A stretch of 64,000 bases of DNA from Thermodesulfobacteriota bacterium (GCA_030578315.1 JAUQQL010000001.1:1-64000); one strand, 5' to 3'. Shown: positions 8,441 to 18,446, counted from the stretch's first letter. Numbers and translations are program-made. The notes: generated by a model not told the origin, from the letters alone.

Positions 8441-9604
8441 ATGAAAACTATTAAAGAACTTAATCTTAAAGGAAAAAAGGTTTTTATAAGGGTAGATTTT
8501 AATGTTCCAATAGAGAAGGGGCAAATTTTAGACACTACACGAATTTTGAAAGCGCTTCCCACTATTGAGTATGCCCTAAATTCAGGGGCTAAGATAGTTC
8601 TTTGTTCTCACTTAGGAAGACCTAAAGGGAAAAAGGTTCCTGAACTTTCTTTAAAACCGGTTTATGAGTATTTAAAAAAAATTTTTAAAGCTCCCATTAA
8701 ATTTTTAGAAGAAATAGAGGGGGAGAAATCAGAAAGAGAACTTAACGAGTTAAAAGAAGGGGAGATCTTGTTTTTAGAGAACATAAGATTTTATGAAGGA
8801 GAAACTAAAAACGACCCAGAGTTAGTAAGAAAGCTAATTCCTTTTGCAGAGGTTTACATAAATGAAGCCTTTCCAGTTTCACATAGAACACACGCTTCGG
8901 TTGTAGGTTTACCTGAGAGAGTTAGAGAAAAGGGAATTGGTTTTCAGGCTCAAAAAGAGCTAAGTTATTTAAGTAGAGTAATAGACACTCCAGAAAAACC
9001 TCTTTTCGCGGTAATAGGAGGAAGTAAAGTATCTACCAAGATTGAAGTTTTAAAAAATTTATTAACCAAGGTAGATAAACTTCTTATTGGTGGAGCTATG
9101 GCTAATACTTTTTTGTTGGCCAAAAATTTTTCTATAGGTTCGTCCCTAGTTGAAAAAGATTATTTAAGTTTGGCTTTAGAAATTTTAAACTTAGCTGAGG
9201 AAAAAGGAGTTAAGGTTTATCTACCTGTTGATGTAGTTGTAAAGAGAAATGAGGAAATAATAGAAATTCCTTTAAATAAAGTAAAAGAGGAAGACCAGAT
9301 TTTGGACATAGGTTCTGAAACAATAAAATTATTTAGTTTAGCCTTAGAAGGAGCTAAAACCGTAATTTGGAATGGTCCTTTAGGATACTTTGAAGAAGAA
9401 CCCTTTAGTAAAGGGACTTACTCAATAGCCCGTAAAATAGCTTCTCTTTCTTCTGTTACTATAGCAGGGGGAGGGGATACTTTACTGGCTATTAAACAAG
9501 CTGGAACTGAACATGCTTTTTCTTTTCTTTCTACAGCAGGTGGAGCTTTCTTAGAATATTTGGAAGGTAAAGAACTTCCTGGAATAGCAGTTCTTAAAAA
9601 GTAG
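8441..9604 (+). CDS. pgk: Phosphoglycerate kinase
   Basis: Reversible phosphoryl transfer between 1,3-bisphosphoglycerate and ADP, a cytoplasmic step of glycolysis/gluconeogenesis. The 387-residue protein has 'FIRVDFNVP' near residue 15, 'LCSHLGRPKG' near 58, 'ENIRFYEGETKNDPEL', 'HRTHASVVGLP', 'AVIGGSKVSTKI', 'WNGPLGYFE' and the nucleotide motif 'IAGGGDTLLAI'. Length is normal for bacterial Pgk (about 390). GGGAGG before the ATG. tpiA follows after 19 bases, a classical pairing. Confidence 0.96.
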   Translation: MKTIKELNLKGKKVFIRVDFNVPIEKGQILDTTRILKALPTIEYALNSGAKIVLCSHLGRPKGKKVPELSLKPVYEYLKKIFKAPIKFLEEIEGEKSERELNELKEGEILFLENIRFYEGETKNDPELVRKLIPFAEVYINEAFPVSHRTHASVVGLPERVREKGIGFQAQKELSYLSRVIDTPEKPLFAVIGGSKVSTKIEVLKNLLTKVDKLLIGGAMANTFLLAKNFSIGSSLVEKDYLSLALEILNLAEEKGVKVYLPVDVVVKRNEEIIEIPLNKVKEEDQILDIGSETIKLFSLALEGAKTVIWNGPLGYFEEEPFSKGTYSIARKIASLSSVTIAGGGDTLLAIKQAGTEHAFSFLSTAGGAFLEYLEGKELPGIAVLKK

Positions 9605-9623
9605 TTTTGGGGGAAGTTTAAAA

Positions 9624-10403
9624 ATGAGAAAGTATCTTTTTGTTGGTAACTGGAAGATGCATAAAACTCTAAGAGAAACAGAAGAATATTTAGGAATTTT
9701 TCTTGATAAGTTAGGAGATTTTAAAATTTTGGACAGAGAAATAATTATTGCTCCTCCTTTTACTTCATTAGCTCTGGCAGCTAAGTTGCTTAAGAAAACA
9801 CCTTTAAAACTTGCAGCTCAAAATGCATGTTGGGAAGAAAGGGGGGCTTTTACGGGAGAAATTTCTCCTGTTATGCTTAAAGAAGTGGAAGTGAGGTATG
9901 TAATTTTAGGACATTCAGAAAGAAGACATCTTTTTGGAGAAACAGATGAGATAATAGCTAAAAGGGTTTTTGGGGTTTATAAATTTGGTCTTATTCCTAT
10001 TTTGTGCGTAGGAGAAACTCTTGAAGAAAGAAAAGCTGGAAAAACTTTAGAGGTGGTAGAAAGACAGCTTAGAGAGGATTTAAAATATTTACAAGAGATA
10101 AAAGGGGAAGATTTAGTTATTGCATATGAGCCTGTTTGGGCTATAGGAACAGGAATTAATGCTACCCCTTTTCAAGCAGAGGAAGTGCAAAGTTTTATTA
10201 GAAAAAAACTTAGTGAAATTTACTCCTTTGAAGTAGCTAAAAAGGTTAGAATTCTTTATGGAGGAAGTGTTACTCCTGAAAATATTGAAGAGCTAATGAA
10301 AGAACCTAACATAGATGGGGTTTTAGTGGGGGGAGCTTCTTTAGAGGCTGAAAAATTTTTTAAAATTTGTATTAGCCAAATAAAAAAAGGAGAACCAAGA
10401 TGA
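9624..10403 (+). CDS. tpiA: Triosephosphate isomerase
   Basis: Interconverts dihydroxyacetone phosphate and glyceraldehyde 3-phosphate. Diagnostic motifs in the 259 residues: 'FVGNWKMHKT' (catalytic Lys), 'ILGHSERRHLFGE' (catalytic His), 'AYEPVWAIGTG' (catalytic Glu and flexible loop), 'ILYGGSV' and 'GVLVGGASL' for the phosphate site. The stop overlaps the next gene's start as ATGA, implying coupling. Together with pgk and the class V FBP aldolase/phosphatase it forms the trunk of gluconeogenesis. Confidence 0.96.
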   Translation: MRKYLFVGNWKMHKTLRETEEYLGIFLDKLGDFKILDREIIIAPPFTSLALAAKLLKKTPLKLAAQNACWEERGAFTGEISPVMLKEVEVRYVILGHSERRHLFGETDEIIAKRVFGVYKFGLIPILCVGETLEERKAGKTLEVVERQLREDLKYLQEIKGEDLVIAYEPVWAIGTGINATPFQAEEVQSFIRKKLSEIYSFEVAKKVRILYGGSVTPENIEELMKEPNIDGVLVGGASLEAEKFFKICISQIKKGEPR

Positions 10404-10846
10404 ATATCCAGCAGTGTAGTTTACCAGACTACTCTAATATTTCTCAAGAAATCTTAGAAATTCCCAAGAAATACAGAAGAGTGGTTATTGTAGGAGCAAG
10501 TTCTAAACCAGAAAGACCAAGTTACATGGTAATAGAGTATCTTTTAAGAGAAGGTTTTGAAGTTATTCCAGTTAACCCGGTTCATAAGGAAATCTTGGGG
10601 CAAAAAGTATATTCATCTTTGGACGAAGTTCCTATTGAATTTAAACCTGAAGTAATAATTATTTTTAGAAAATCTGAAGAGGTTTTACCCGTGGTAGAAA
10701 AAGCACTTAAACTTAAACCCAAAATAATATGGCTTCAAGAAGGAATATACAATGAGGAGGCTAAAAGTTTAGCTGAAAAAGAGGGGGTAAAAGTGATTAT
10801 GAACCTTTGTTTTAAGAAGGTACACATGTTTGGAAAGAAAAGTTGA
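10400..10846 (+). CDS. CoA-binding domain protein (YccU type)
   Basis: The 148-residue cytoplasmic protein is a stand-alone Rossmann-fold CoA-binding domain (PF13380) such as YccU: 'VVIVGASSKPERPSYMVIEYLLREGFEVIPVNP' (residues about 27-60) is the nucleotide/CoA-binding start, and 'VIMNLCFKKVH' is the usual family ending. Members bind CoA, but a cellular role is not established. Start overlaps the tpiA stop by four bases (ATGA). Confidence 0.8.
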   Translation: MNIQQCSLPDYSNISQEILEIPKKYRRVVIVGASSKPERPSYMVIEYLLREGFEVIPVNPVHKEILGQKVYSSLDEVPIEFKPEVIIIFRKSEEVLPVVEKALKLKPKIIWLQEGIYNEEAKSLAEKEGVKVIMNLCFKKVHMFGKKS

Positions 10847-10942
10847 TAGAAAAAAAATGTTAAAAAATAAAAAATTAAAAAAAAGATTATAAATTATTGA
10901 AAAAAGTTATAATAAGCGTTAAAAACCTAATTTATTTGAACT

Positions 10943-10969
10943 TGACAAAATTTTAAAAAATCTTAAGAT
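10943..10969 (+). promoter_or_regulatory. Candidate promoter of the ferredoxin-nuo operon
   Basis: A consensus TTGACA (10943-10948) is followed by TAAGAT (10964-10969) with a short 15-base spacer. It would start transcription about at the ATG (10978). The rest of the 131-base gap is almost pure A/T, including another TATAAT (10908-10913) without a good -35. Confidence 0.35.
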
Positions 10970-10977
10970 TTCAAGGT

Positions 10978-11400
10978 ATGATGAGCTACAGTGTAGTTCA
11001 TTTTTCAGATAAGTGTAAAGGTTGTGCAAAGTGTGTAAGGGCTTGTTTAAAAGCTCATGAAGGGGTATCTAATTGTAGGATTTTTAAAGTAGGAGATCAA
11101 TTTGCTTATTTTGCTTGTTTACATTGTAAAAAGCCTCAATGTGCAGCTGCTTGTCCAGTTGGGGCTATTAGAAGGGTGGGAGATGTAGTTGCTATTTATT
11201 TAGAGGAATGTATTGGTTGTCAGAATTGCGTAGAAGCTTGTCCTTGGGGTGTTCCCAGATTAAATTCTAAAACGGGAACTATTAGTAAATGTGACCTTTG
11301 TCATGAAAGGGTAGCTAAGGGAGAAATGCCTTATTGTGTGGCTGCCTGTCCTGAGCAAGCATTAGAGTTAAAAGTAGTTTCTAGTAAGGGGAAGGAGTAA
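10978..11400 (+). CDS. Four-cluster ferredoxin (CooF/HycB-like) preceding the Nuo complex
   Basis: The 140-residue protein carries 16 Cys arranged for four [4Fe-4S] clusters: 13/16/19/23, 47/50/55/59, 78/81/84/88 and 105/108/120/124, with the spacing of polyferredoxin electron-transfer subunits such as CooF, HycB or HydN. It has no signal peptide, so it should act in the cytoplasm. It starts the operon, two bases before nuoA. Since the operon lacks NuoE, NuoF and NuoG, this ferredoxin is a good candidate to deliver electrons to the Nuo peripheral arm; that is inference from context. A second ATG at 10981 is an equally possible start. Confidence 0.8.
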   Translation: MMSYSVVHFSDKCKGCAKCVRACLKAHEGVSNCRIFKVGDQFAYFACLHCKKPQCAAACPVGAIRRVGDVVAIYLEECIGCQNCVEACPWGVPRLNSKTGTISKCDLCHERVAKGEMPYCVAACPEQALELKVVSSKGKE

Positions 11401-11402
11401 AA

Positions 11403-11756
11403 ATGGGTACTTATTTACCTTTTTTTATTTTTGCTTTTATTCTGTTTGTATTGGGTGTAGGTTTAATTGTGGTTAATAATTTTTTAGCTCCTAGGCGATA
11501 TTATCCAGAGAAGTATATTCCTTACGAATGTGGACTTGATCCTACTGGAGATGCACGTATTCCTTTTAGGATTAGGTTTTATTTAATTGCGGTTTTATTT
11601 TTGGTATTTGATGTGGAAGTAATTTTTCTTTATCCTTGGGCAGTAGTTTTTGAAAATTTAGGTTGGTTTGGTTTTGTAGAGATATTTATTTTTGTAGCTT
11701 TATTGTTAGCAGCTTATATATATGCTTGGAGTGAGGGAGCTTTACAATGGGAATAG
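11403..11756 (+). CDS. nuoA: NADH-quinone oxidoreductase subunit A
   Basis: Small membrane subunit of complex I, at the junction with the peripheral arm. 117 residues with three transmembrane helices (about 8-28, 60-82, 88-108). The typical '[48 protein letters not shown]' contains the conserved loop Cys and the acidic 'FDVE'. Ribosome binding site AAGGAG overlaps the previous stop. It overlaps nuoB by ten bases. Confidence 0.95.
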   Translation: MGTYLPFFIFAFILFVLGVGLIVVNNFLAPRRYYPEKYIPYECGLDPTGDARIPFRIRFYLIAVLFLVFDVEVIFLYPWAVVFENLGWFGFVEIFIFVALLLAAYIYAWSEGALQWE

Positions 11757-12265
11757 AAAAGGAAACCATAGAAGTAGCTCCAGGTATTCGGCAGATTCCT
11801 AATACCCCTGTTTTTATTACAGTGATTGATAAGGTAATAAATTGGGCGCGAGCTGGTTCTATGTGGCCTGTTACTTTTGGATTGGCTTGTTGTGCTATTG
11901 AGATGATGGCAACTGGTGCAAGTCATTATGATTTAGACCGTTTTGGAATTATTTTTAGAGCCTCTCCGAGGCAGGCTGATGTTTTGATAGTTGCGGGAAC
12001 GGTGACTAAAAAGATGGCTCCTATAGTAAGAAGGGTTTACGATCAGATGCCTGAGCCTAAGTATGTTATCGCTATGGGAAGTTGTGCGTGTTCAGGCGGG
12101 GTTTTTAGAACTTATTCTACTGTGCAAGGTTGTGATGAGTTTTTACCTGTAGATGTTTATGTGCCTGGTTGTCCTCCACGTCCTGAGGCTTTGCTTTATG
12201 GCCTTTTAACTTTGCAGCAGAAAATAAAGAGTGAATCTAAAAGATGGGGTTTTTGGAGGAGGTAA
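11747..12265 (+). CDS. nuoB: NADH-quinone oxidoreductase subunit B
   Basis: Carries cluster N2, the last [4Fe-4S] centre before quinone. The 172 residues contain the adjacent Cys pair in '[10 protein letters not shown]', '[10 protein letters not shown]' and '[16 protein letters not shown]', together giving the four N2 ligands. Overlaps nuoA by ten bases, indicating coupled translation. Confidence 0.96.
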   Translation: MGIEKETIEVAPGIRQIPNTPVFITVIDKVINWARAGSMWPVTFGLACCAIEMMATGASHYDLDRFGIIFRASPRQADVLIVAGTVTKKMAPIVRRVYDQMPEPKYVIAMGSCACSGGVFRTYSTVQGCDEFLPVDVYVPGCPPRPEALLYGLLTLQQKIKSESKRWGFWRR

Positions 12266-12268
12266 AGA

Positions 12269-12796
12269 GTGGAAGAACTTTTGCAAGAACTTCAAGAAAA
12301 ATTTTCAACCGTAATTTTAAAAATAGAAACAGAAAAAAAAGATTTACCAACTCTTATTTGTAAAAGAGAAGGTTTTTTAGAATTAATTAAGTATTTAAAA
12401 GAACAAAAGGGATTTGATTATTTAATAGACCTTTGTGGGGTGGATTACTTAAATTATAAGTATAAAGATTTTGAAGAGCGTTTTGAGGTAGTGTACCATC
12501 TTTATAGTATTGCAAATAAATTTTTTTTAAGACTAAAGGTAAGGATTCCTGAAGCTGATTGTTGGCATTATTCAGTTACTCCTCTTTATAAAACTGCTAA
12601 CTGGTTTGAAAGAGAGTGTTATGACATGTTTGGAATTAGGTTTAAGGGACATCCAGATTTAAGAAGGGTTCTTATGCCTCCAGACTGGGAAGGTCATCCT
12701 TTGAGGAAGGATTATCCGTTATTTTTGGAACCGGAACAGGAATGGGAACCATATAAAAAGTTAATAGAAAAACATCAAAGTGAGAGAGGAAGTTAA
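12269..12796 (+). CDS. nuoC: NADH-quinone oxidoreductase subunit C
   Basis: Peripheral-arm subunit (30 kDa type) that packs on NuoD. GTG start, 175 residues. The C-terminal signature is '[40 protein letters not shown]' (about residues 111-150). It is separate from nuoD here, unlike the fused nuoCD of enterobacteria. Confidence 0.94.
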   Translation: MEELLQELQEKFSTVILKIETEKKDLPTLICKREGFLELIKYLKEQKGFDYLIDLCGVDYLNYKYKDFEERFEVVYHLYSIANKFFLRLKVRIPEADCWHYSVTPLYKTANWFERECYDMFGIRFKGHPDLRRVLMPPDWEGHPLRKDYPLFLEPEQEWEPYKKLIEKHQSERGS

Positions 12797-12798
12797 GT

Positions 12799-14028
12799 AT
12801 GTCGCCCTTAATTGAAGTAACTAAGAAAGATATAAATAGTGAAACTTGGGAAGAGCCTTTTTATCTTAATATGGGTCCTCAGCACCCTTCTACTCATGGG
12901 GTGTTGCGAATAGTCCTTCATTTAGAAGGAGAGACTATAGTAGATTGTGACCCTATAGTTGGGTATCTTCACAGGGGTGTTGAAAAGTTAGCCGAAAACC
13001 TTAACTATAATCAAGCTATTATTTTAAGTGACCGATTAGACTATATTGCTTCTGCAGCTAACAATACAGCTTTTGCTTTGGCTTTTGAAAAAATTTTTAA
13101 TCTTAAGGTTCCAAGAAGGGCTCAGCTTTTGAGAACAATTGTTTGTGAAATGGCTAGAATTTGCAACCATCTTTTGTGGTTAGCTACTCATGCTTTAGAT
13201 ATCGGAGCTATGACTGTATTTCTTTACTGTTTTAGAGATAGAGAGTGGCTTCTTAATATATTTGAAAAAATTTGTGGAGCTCGGCTTACTCATAGTTATG
13301 TTAGGGTAGGAGGAGTGAGGCAAGATTTTACTTCTGAGATTATAGATGAGCTTTATAAATTTACTGAAGAATTTCCTAACAGGATTTTAGACTATGAAAC
13401 ATTGATTGATGTAAATAGAATTTGGCTAAAAAGAACTAAGGGGATTGCAGTGGTTTCTGCAGAGGAAGCTATTAATTTAGGACTTACAGGTCCTTGTTTG
13501 AGGGGGTCTGGGGTTCCGTATGATGTAAGAAAGTTTAGGCCTTATGATGCTTATGGAGAAGTTAATTTTATTGTGCCTACGGGAAAAAATGGAGATACCT
13601 ATGATAGATACCGTGTGAGAATGGAGGAGCTTAGACAATCTAATTCTATTATTCGTCAGTGTTTAGATAAACTTCCTGAAACTGAGGGTCAACCTGTGGT
13701 AGCTGAAAATGCTCCTGACCTTTTAATTCCGGAAAAAAGAAAAAGTGTAGTTCCTCAACCTCATCCTAAGAAAGGTTTTATTTTTAAAGCTAAGGAAGAA
13801 GACGTAGTTCCTCCAGGAGAAGCTTTTGCTTCTATAGAATCTCCTAAAGGAGAACTTGCGGTTTATGTAGTAAGTGATGGAAGTAACAAACCTTGGAGGT
13901 TGAGAATAAGGACTCCTTCTTTTGTTCACATTTCAGCTATTCCAGCTTTGACTAAAGGACATCTTATTGCAGACTTGGTGGCTATAATAGGAACATTGGA
14001 TGTGGTATTAGGAGATTCTGATAGGTAG
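12799..14028 (+). CDS. nuoD: NADH-quinone oxidoreductase subunit D
   Basis: The 49 kDa subunit that, with NuoB and NuoH, forms the quinone pocket; it descends from the large subunit of [NiFe] hydrogenases. The 409 residues include '[14 protein letters not shown]' near the N-terminus (quinone-binding His), '[18 protein letters not shown]', '[21 protein letters not shown]', '[12 protein letters not shown]' and the C-terminal '[17 protein letters not shown]'. Hydrogenase nickel-binding Cys residues are absent, as expected for complex I. Confidence 0.96.
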   Translation: MSPLIEVTKKDINSETWEEPFYLNMGPQHPSTHGVLRIVLHLEGETIVDCDPIVGYLHRGVEKLAENLNYNQAIILSDRLDYIASAANNTAFALAFEKIFNLKVPRRAQLLRTIVCEMARICNHLLWLATHALDIGAMTVFLYCFRDREWLLNIFEKICGARLTHSYVRVGGVRQDFTSEIIDELYKFTEEFPNRILDYETLIDVNRIWLKRTKGIAVVSAEEAINLGLTGPCLRGSGVPYDVRKFRPYDAYGEVNFIVPTGKNGDTYDRYRVRMEELRQSNSIIRQCLDKLPETEGQPVVAENAPDLLIPEKRKSVVPQPHPKKGFIFKAKEEDVVPPGEAFASIESPKGELAVYVVSDGSNKPWRLRIRTPSFVHISAIPALTKGHLIADLVAIIGTLDVVLGDSDR

Positions 14029-14036
14029 GAGGGTTT

Positions 14037-15032
14037 ATGGAGTGGTCTTTATGGTATAGTGTTATTTTAAATTTTATTCTTATTGTAATAGCTTGTGCTA
14101 TTGTTGCGGGAATTGGACTACTTCATGTAGCTTATTTGACTTATGCTGAAAGGAAAATTATAGCTAGGATGCAGCAAAGACTTGGTCCTAATAGAGTAGG
14201 ACCTAGGGGTCTTTTGCAGCCTTTTGCAGATATGATTAAGCTTTTAGTTAAAGAAGATATAACTCCTTCAGAAGTAGATAAGCCTATTTTTTGGATAGCT
14301 CCTTTAATTTCTCTGGTGTGTGCAGGAACAGGGTTGTGTTTAATCCCCTTATGGAGAACATTTGTTTTAAGTAACATTAATGTAGGTCTACTTTTTATTT
14401 TAGCTTTAAGTGCTTTAAGTTCTTATGGTGTGATTTTATCGGGGTGGAGTTCTAATTCAAGATATGCTTTTTTAGGAGGATTAAGAGCTAGTGCTCAAGT
14501 AATTAGTTATGAAATAGCTATGAGTTTATCTCTTTTAAGTGTAGTTTTAATGGCAGGTTCTTTAAATTTACAGGATATAATAAGAGCTCAATTGAGTACT
14601 CCTTATAAAATTTATATTATACCCCAAATTGTAGCTTTTGTAGTATTTATGATTTCAGCTATAGCTGAATGTAATAGAACGCCTTTTGACCTTCCCGAGT
14701 GTGAAAATGAGTTAGTAGCGGGGTATTTTGTAGAGTATTCTGCGATGAAGTTTTCTATTTTTTATTTAGCTGAGTATTTTGGAATGATTGTAATGAGTGC
14801 TTTAGCGGTTACTTGTTTTTTAGGAGGTTGGGCGGGTCCTTTTGAAATTCCCTATATTCCTTTCTTTTGGTTTTTATTAAAGCTTTATGCTCTTTTGTTT
14901 TTTTACATTTGGGTAAGGGCTACACTTCCTCGTTATCGATATGACCAGTTAATGGGACTTGGTTGGAAGGTTTTAATTCCTGTAGCTTTAGCTAATTTAT
15001 TTGTAACAGCTGTTTTTAAGTTAATTTTATAG
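14037..15032 (+). CDS. nuoH: NADH-quinone oxidoreductase subunit H
   Basis: Membrane subunit with eight predicted helices that closes the quinone chamber. 331 residues; conserved 'YAERKIIARMQQRLGPNRVGPRGLLQPFADMIKLLVKEDITP' (loop 1) and 'AECNRTPFDLPECENELVAGYFVEYSAMKFSIFYLAEY' (acidic loop proposed to link quinone chemistry to proton translocation). Confidence 0.95.
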   Translation: MEWSLWYSVILNFILIVIACAIVAGIGLLHVAYLTYAERKIIARMQQRLGPNRVGPRGLLQPFADMIKLLVKEDITPSEVDKPIFWIAPLISLVCAGTGLCLIPLWRTFVLSNINVGLLFILALSALSSYGVILSGWSSNSRYAFLGGLRASAQVISYEIAMSLSLLSVVLMAGSLNLQDIIRAQLSTPYKIYIIPQIVAFVVFMISAIAECNRTPFDLPECENELVAGYFVEYSAMKFSIFYLAEYFGMIVMSALAVTCFLGGWAGPFEIPYIPFFWFLLKLYALLFFYIWVRATLPRYRYDQLMGLGWKVLIPVALANLFVTAVFKLIL

Positions 15033-15067
15033 TTAAAAAATTTTAATATAAAGAGGGAAGTGAGGAG

Positions 15068-15613
15068 ATGAACGGTCTGATTCAAAAAATTTTATTTTTA
15101 GAAATCTTGAAAGGTTTAGCTTTAACTTTAAAAAAGATGCTTTTTGCGCGTCCGGTAACTATTCAGTATCCTGAAAAGGAGCGTTTAATTCCTGCTCCAG
15201 GTTTTAGAGGTCGTCATGCTTTAGTAAGAGATGAAAATACTGGTGATACTGTATGTGTAGCTTGTTTAAGGTGTGTTAGGGTTTGTCCTTCAAGATGTAT
15301 AAATGTAGAATATGAAGTAGATAAAGAAACTGGTAAAAGAAAAGTTGTTAAATATGAGATAGATGTTTTAAGATGTGTATTTTGTGGATATTGTGAGGAG
15401 GTTTGTCCAGTTAATGCTATAGTGCTTACTGAATTTTATGATTATGGTGGAACGACTCGTAAAGACCTTTTCTTTGATAAGGAAAAACTTTTGAAGAATT
15501 GGGATGAATTTATAGTTACTCAAAAAAGGCCTTATTTAAATCCTTTCTGGAAGCCTAGAGGAGTGCCTGATAAGTTACTTCCAGCGAAAAAAAGACAATT
15601 TATAGGGGTATAA
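15068..15613 (+). CDS. nuoI: NADH-quinone oxidoreductase subunit I (two [4Fe-4S])
   Basis: Ferredoxin-like subunit carrying clusters N6a and N6b. 181 residues; the two motifs 'CVACLRCVRVCPSRCI' and 'CVFCGYCEEVCPVNAI' are intact. An N-terminal amphipathic segment binds the membrane face. In an enzyme without NuoEFG this is the likely docking point for an external ferredoxin, possibly the one encoded at 10978-11400. GAGGGAAGTGAGGAG precedes the ATG. Confidence 0.95.
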   Translation: MNGLIQKILFLEILKGLALTLKKMLFARPVTIQYPEKERLIPAPGFRGRHALVRDENTGDTVCVACLRCVRVCPSRCINVEYEVDKETGKRKVVKYEIDVLRCVFCGYCEEVCPVNAIVLTEFYDYGGTTRKDLFFDKEKLLKNWDEFIVTQKRPYLNPFWKPRGVPDKLLPAKKRQFIGV

Positions 15614-15615
15614 AG

Positions 15616-16140
15616 ATGAGTTGGGATTTATTGATCTTTTATTATTTAGCTATAGTAATGATAGTTTCTACTTTATTTGCTGTATTTTCAAGAAATCCCG
15701 TGTATACAGTTTTACTAGTTTTAGTAATGATTATTCATCAAGCTTTTATTCTTTTAACTTTAGGTTCTGATTTTTTAACTGCAGTTCAGATTATTGTTTA
15801 TGCAGGTGCAGTTTTAGTTTTATTCTTATTTGTAGTTTATTTGATAAATTTAAGGAAAGAAACGCAGTTAAGTATTTTTATTAAAAAGTTTTCGTTAAGT
15901 TTTCTTGTTTTTTTGGTTAGTATGTTTTTCTTATTTAAGAACTTAGGAGTTTTATTGGCTTTAAAGCCTACTTTCTCAGCTTATTTACCTTTTGATCTAG
16001 AGAAAAACAGTAATGTGTGGTGGATAGCTAACTACTTATTTACTAACTATTTACTTCAATTTGAAATTTTAGGGGTTATTTTATTAGTTGCTATTTTTGG
16101 AGTTGTATTTTTACTTAGAAAAGTAAAGGAGGTAGGTTAA
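15616..16140 (+). CDS. nuoJ: NADH-quinone oxidoreductase subunit J
   Basis: Membrane subunit of the proton channel region (ND6 type). 174 residues, five transmembrane helices. The helix 3 motif 'AVQIIVYAGAVLVLFLFVVYLINLR' contains the conserved Tyr and pi-bulge region. Adjacent on both sides to other nuo genes without spacing. Confidence 0.94.
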   Translation: MSWDLLIFYYLAIVMIVSTLFAVFSRNPVYTVLLVLVMIIHQAFILLTLGSDFLTAVQIIVYAGAVLVLFLFVVYLINLRKETQLSIFIKKFSLSFLVFLVSMFFLFKNLGVLLALKPTFSAYLPFDLEKNSNVWWIANYLFTNYLLQFEILGVILLVAIFGVVFLLRKVKEVG

Positions 16141-16443
16141 GTGTTAACTCAAGCTCATTATTTAGCTCTTTCTTCTATACTATTTTTAATAGGACTTTTT
16201 GGATTAGTGTTTAGAAGAAATTTAATTGTTATTTTAGTTTCTATTGAGATAATGCTTAATGCTATTATTATTCTTTTTGCATCTATTTCTTATTATACTA
16301 AGGATACAAGTGGATATGTTTTAGTTTTTCTGATAATAGCTATGGCGGCAGCTGAAGCTGCTATAGGATTAAGTTTGGTGGTTTTGATATATAGAAAGCT
16401 TAAGAAAATTTATTCTGATGAAATTAGCTTTTTTAAGGGGTAA
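16141..16443 (+). CDS. nuoK: NADH-quinone oxidoreductase subunit K
   Basis: Three-helix ND4L-type subunit of 100 residues with the two conserved membrane glutamates (in 'VSIEIMLNAIIILFASI' and 'AMAAAEAAIGLSLVVLIYR'). GTG start immediately after the nuoJ stop. Confidence 0.95.
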   Translation: MLTQAHYLALSSILFLIGLFGLVFRRNLIVILVSIEIMLNAIIILFASISYYTKDTSGYVLVFLIIAMAAAEAAIGLSLVVLIYRKLKKIYSDEISFFKG

Positions 16444-16446
16444 GAT

Positions 16447-18429
16447 ATGGTAGAAAAGTCTTTAGAGGTAATTAGAGAATTTAATTTATCTGTTGTCTTA
16501 GTTCCCTTTTTGCCTTTCATAGCAAGTATAATTGTATTACTTTTTGGTAGAGTTAGTTCTTTCTTTAGAGAGAAGCCCTATATTTTACCTGTAGGAGCAC
16601 TTTTTATAAGTTTTATTTTAAGTTTAAAGCTATTATTTGAGGTGATAGGAGGAAAAATATATGATTTTGATTTATATAGTTGGATAGTGGCTGGTCATTT
16701 TAAAGTAGGGGTAGGATTTTTAGTTGATCCTCTTTCTGTGATGATGGCTTCGATGGTAACTTGTTTGTCTTTTTTAATTCATGTCTATTCTATTGGTTAT
16801 ATGGCAGGTGATCCAGGATACTATAGATATTTTTCTTATATATCTTTATTTACTTTTAGTATGTTAATGTTAGTTCTTTCTAATAATTTAGTTCAGTTAT
16901 ATTTAGGTTGGGAAGCTGTGGGACTGTGTTCTTATTTTCTTATTGGTTTTTGGTATGAAAAAAAGAGTGCCTCAGATGCTGCCAAGAAGGCTTTTATAGT
17001 AAATAGAGTAGGAGATTTTGGTTTTGCTTTGGGGGTTTTTGCAGTTTTTTATTATACAGGCACAGTTTATTATCATGAAATTTTTCCAAAACTTCCTCTC
17101 TTAGCAGACCTTTATTTAACTTTTGGAGATTGGGGTATTCATGTTCCTTTCTTAGCAAGTTTTTTACTTTTCTGTGGGGCTATGGGTAAAAGTGCTCAAT
17201 TTCCTCTTCATGTTTGGCTTCCTGATGCTATGGAAGGTCCAACTCCAGTTTCAGCTCTAATCCATGCTGCTACGATGGTTACTGCAGGAATTTTTATGGT
17301 TTCAAGGTTACACAGTCTATTTGAAATGTCTATTTATGCTATGGCAATGGTAGCTTTTGTAGGTGCTTTTACTTGTTTCTTAGCAGCCACAATTGCTCCT
17401 ACTCAATTTGATATTAAAAGAGTAATTGCTTATTCAACTCTTTCTCAGTTAGGTTATATGTTTATGGCCTGTGGGGTAGGAGCTTTTGCGGTAGGCATGT
17501 TTCATCTATTTACTCATGCTTATTTTAAAGCTCTTCTCTTTTTAGGAGCTGGAAGTATTATTCATGCTTTACATCATGCTCCTGATCCAAATGATATAAG
17601 AATTATGGGTGGTTTAAAAAGATATATGCCTATTACTTATATTACTTTTCTTATAGCTAGTCTTTCTATTTCTGGAGTTCCAGGATTGGCAGGATTCTTT
17701 AGCAAAGATGAGATTTTAGCTCATGCTTATTTTTCTGTTTATCCTTGGGGTAAAATTATTTGGTTAATTGGATTAGTTGTGGCTTGTTTTACAGCTTTTT
17801 ACTCTTTTAGAATCTTTTTTAAGGCCTTTTTTGGAGAATTTAGAGGAAGAGAAGTACTTCACGGTAAAGAACCACACGAATCTCCCAAGGTTATGACTAT
17901 ACCCTTAATTATTTTAGCTTTAGGAGCCATTTTTTCTGGATGGCTTAGTATTCCTCATAGTTTAGGAGGTGGAGCTCACTTTGTTGAATTTTTAGAACCC
18001 TCTGTGGGGCATCCTAAGTTAGTAGAAGTTGACCATACTGTAGAATATATATTAATGGTTCTTTCAGTATTAGCAGGACTTTTTGGAATTTTCTTAGCCT
18101 GGCTGGTTTATGTAAAAAGCCCATCTTTAGAAACAGCTTTTTCTTCTAGATTTAGAAGAATCTACACTTTCCTTTTTAGAAAGTGGTTATTTGATGAACT
18201 TTACTATTATACCATAGTTAAACCAACTTTATGGGTTTCTAATTTTGTAGTGCGTCTTATTGTAGATACTTTTGTAATTGATGGTACAGTAGATGGTTCT
18301 GCTTATAGTATAAACAATATTGGTTCAGGTTTAAGAAGACTTCATAGTGGGATTATAAATTATTATAGTGTTTTTATTCTTTTGGGTATAGTAATTTATT
18401 TTATAGTATTTTACATTTTAATAAGATAA
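16447..18429 (+). CDS. nuoL: NADH-quinone oxidoreductase subunit L
   Basis: Largest antiporter-like subunit (ND5 type), with 660 residues. Landmarks are 'LYLGWEAVGLCSYFLIGFWYEKKSASDAAKKAFIVNRVGDFGF', 'KSAQFPLHVWLPDAMEGPTPVSALIHAATMVTAGIFM' and 'VIAYSTLSQLGYMFMACGVGAF', plus a C-terminal extension with the long lateral helix and final anchor ('LLGIVIYFIVFYILI'). It therefore looks like a complete proton-pumping subunit. Confidence 0.95.
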   Translation: MVEKSLEVIREFNLSVVLVPFLPFIASIIVLLFGRVSSFFREKPYILPVGALFISFILSLKLLFEVIGGKIYDFDLYSWIVAGHFKVGVGFLVDPLSVMMASMVTCLSFLIHVYSIGYMAGDPGYYRYFSYISLFTFSMLMLVLSNNLVQLYLGWEAVGLCSYFLIGFWYEKKSASDAAKKAFIVNRVGDFGFALGVFAVFYYTGTVYYHEIFPKLPLLADLYLTFGDWGIHVPFLASFLLFCGAMGKSAQFPLHVWLPDAMEGPTPVSALIHAATMVTAGIFMVSRLHSLFEMSIYAMAMVAFVGAFTCFLAATIAPTQFDIKRVIAYSTLSQLGYMFMACGVGAFAVGMFHLFTHAYFKALLFLGAGSIIHALHHAPDPNDIRIMGGLKRYMPITYITFLIASLSISGVPGLAGFFSKDEILAHAYFSVYPWGKIIWLIGLVVACFTAFYSFRIFFKAFFGEFRGREVLHGKEPHESPKVMTIPLIILALGAIFSGWLSIPHSLGGGAHFVEFLEPSVGHPKLVEVDHTVEYILMVLSVLAGLFGIFLAWLVYVKSPSLETAFSSRFRRIYTFLFRKWLFDELYYYTIVKPTLWVSNFVVRLIVDTFVIDGTVDGSAYSINNIGSGLRRLHSGIINYYSVFILLGIVIYFIVFYILIR

Positions 18430-18446
18430 TGTGAGCGGAGGCGGTT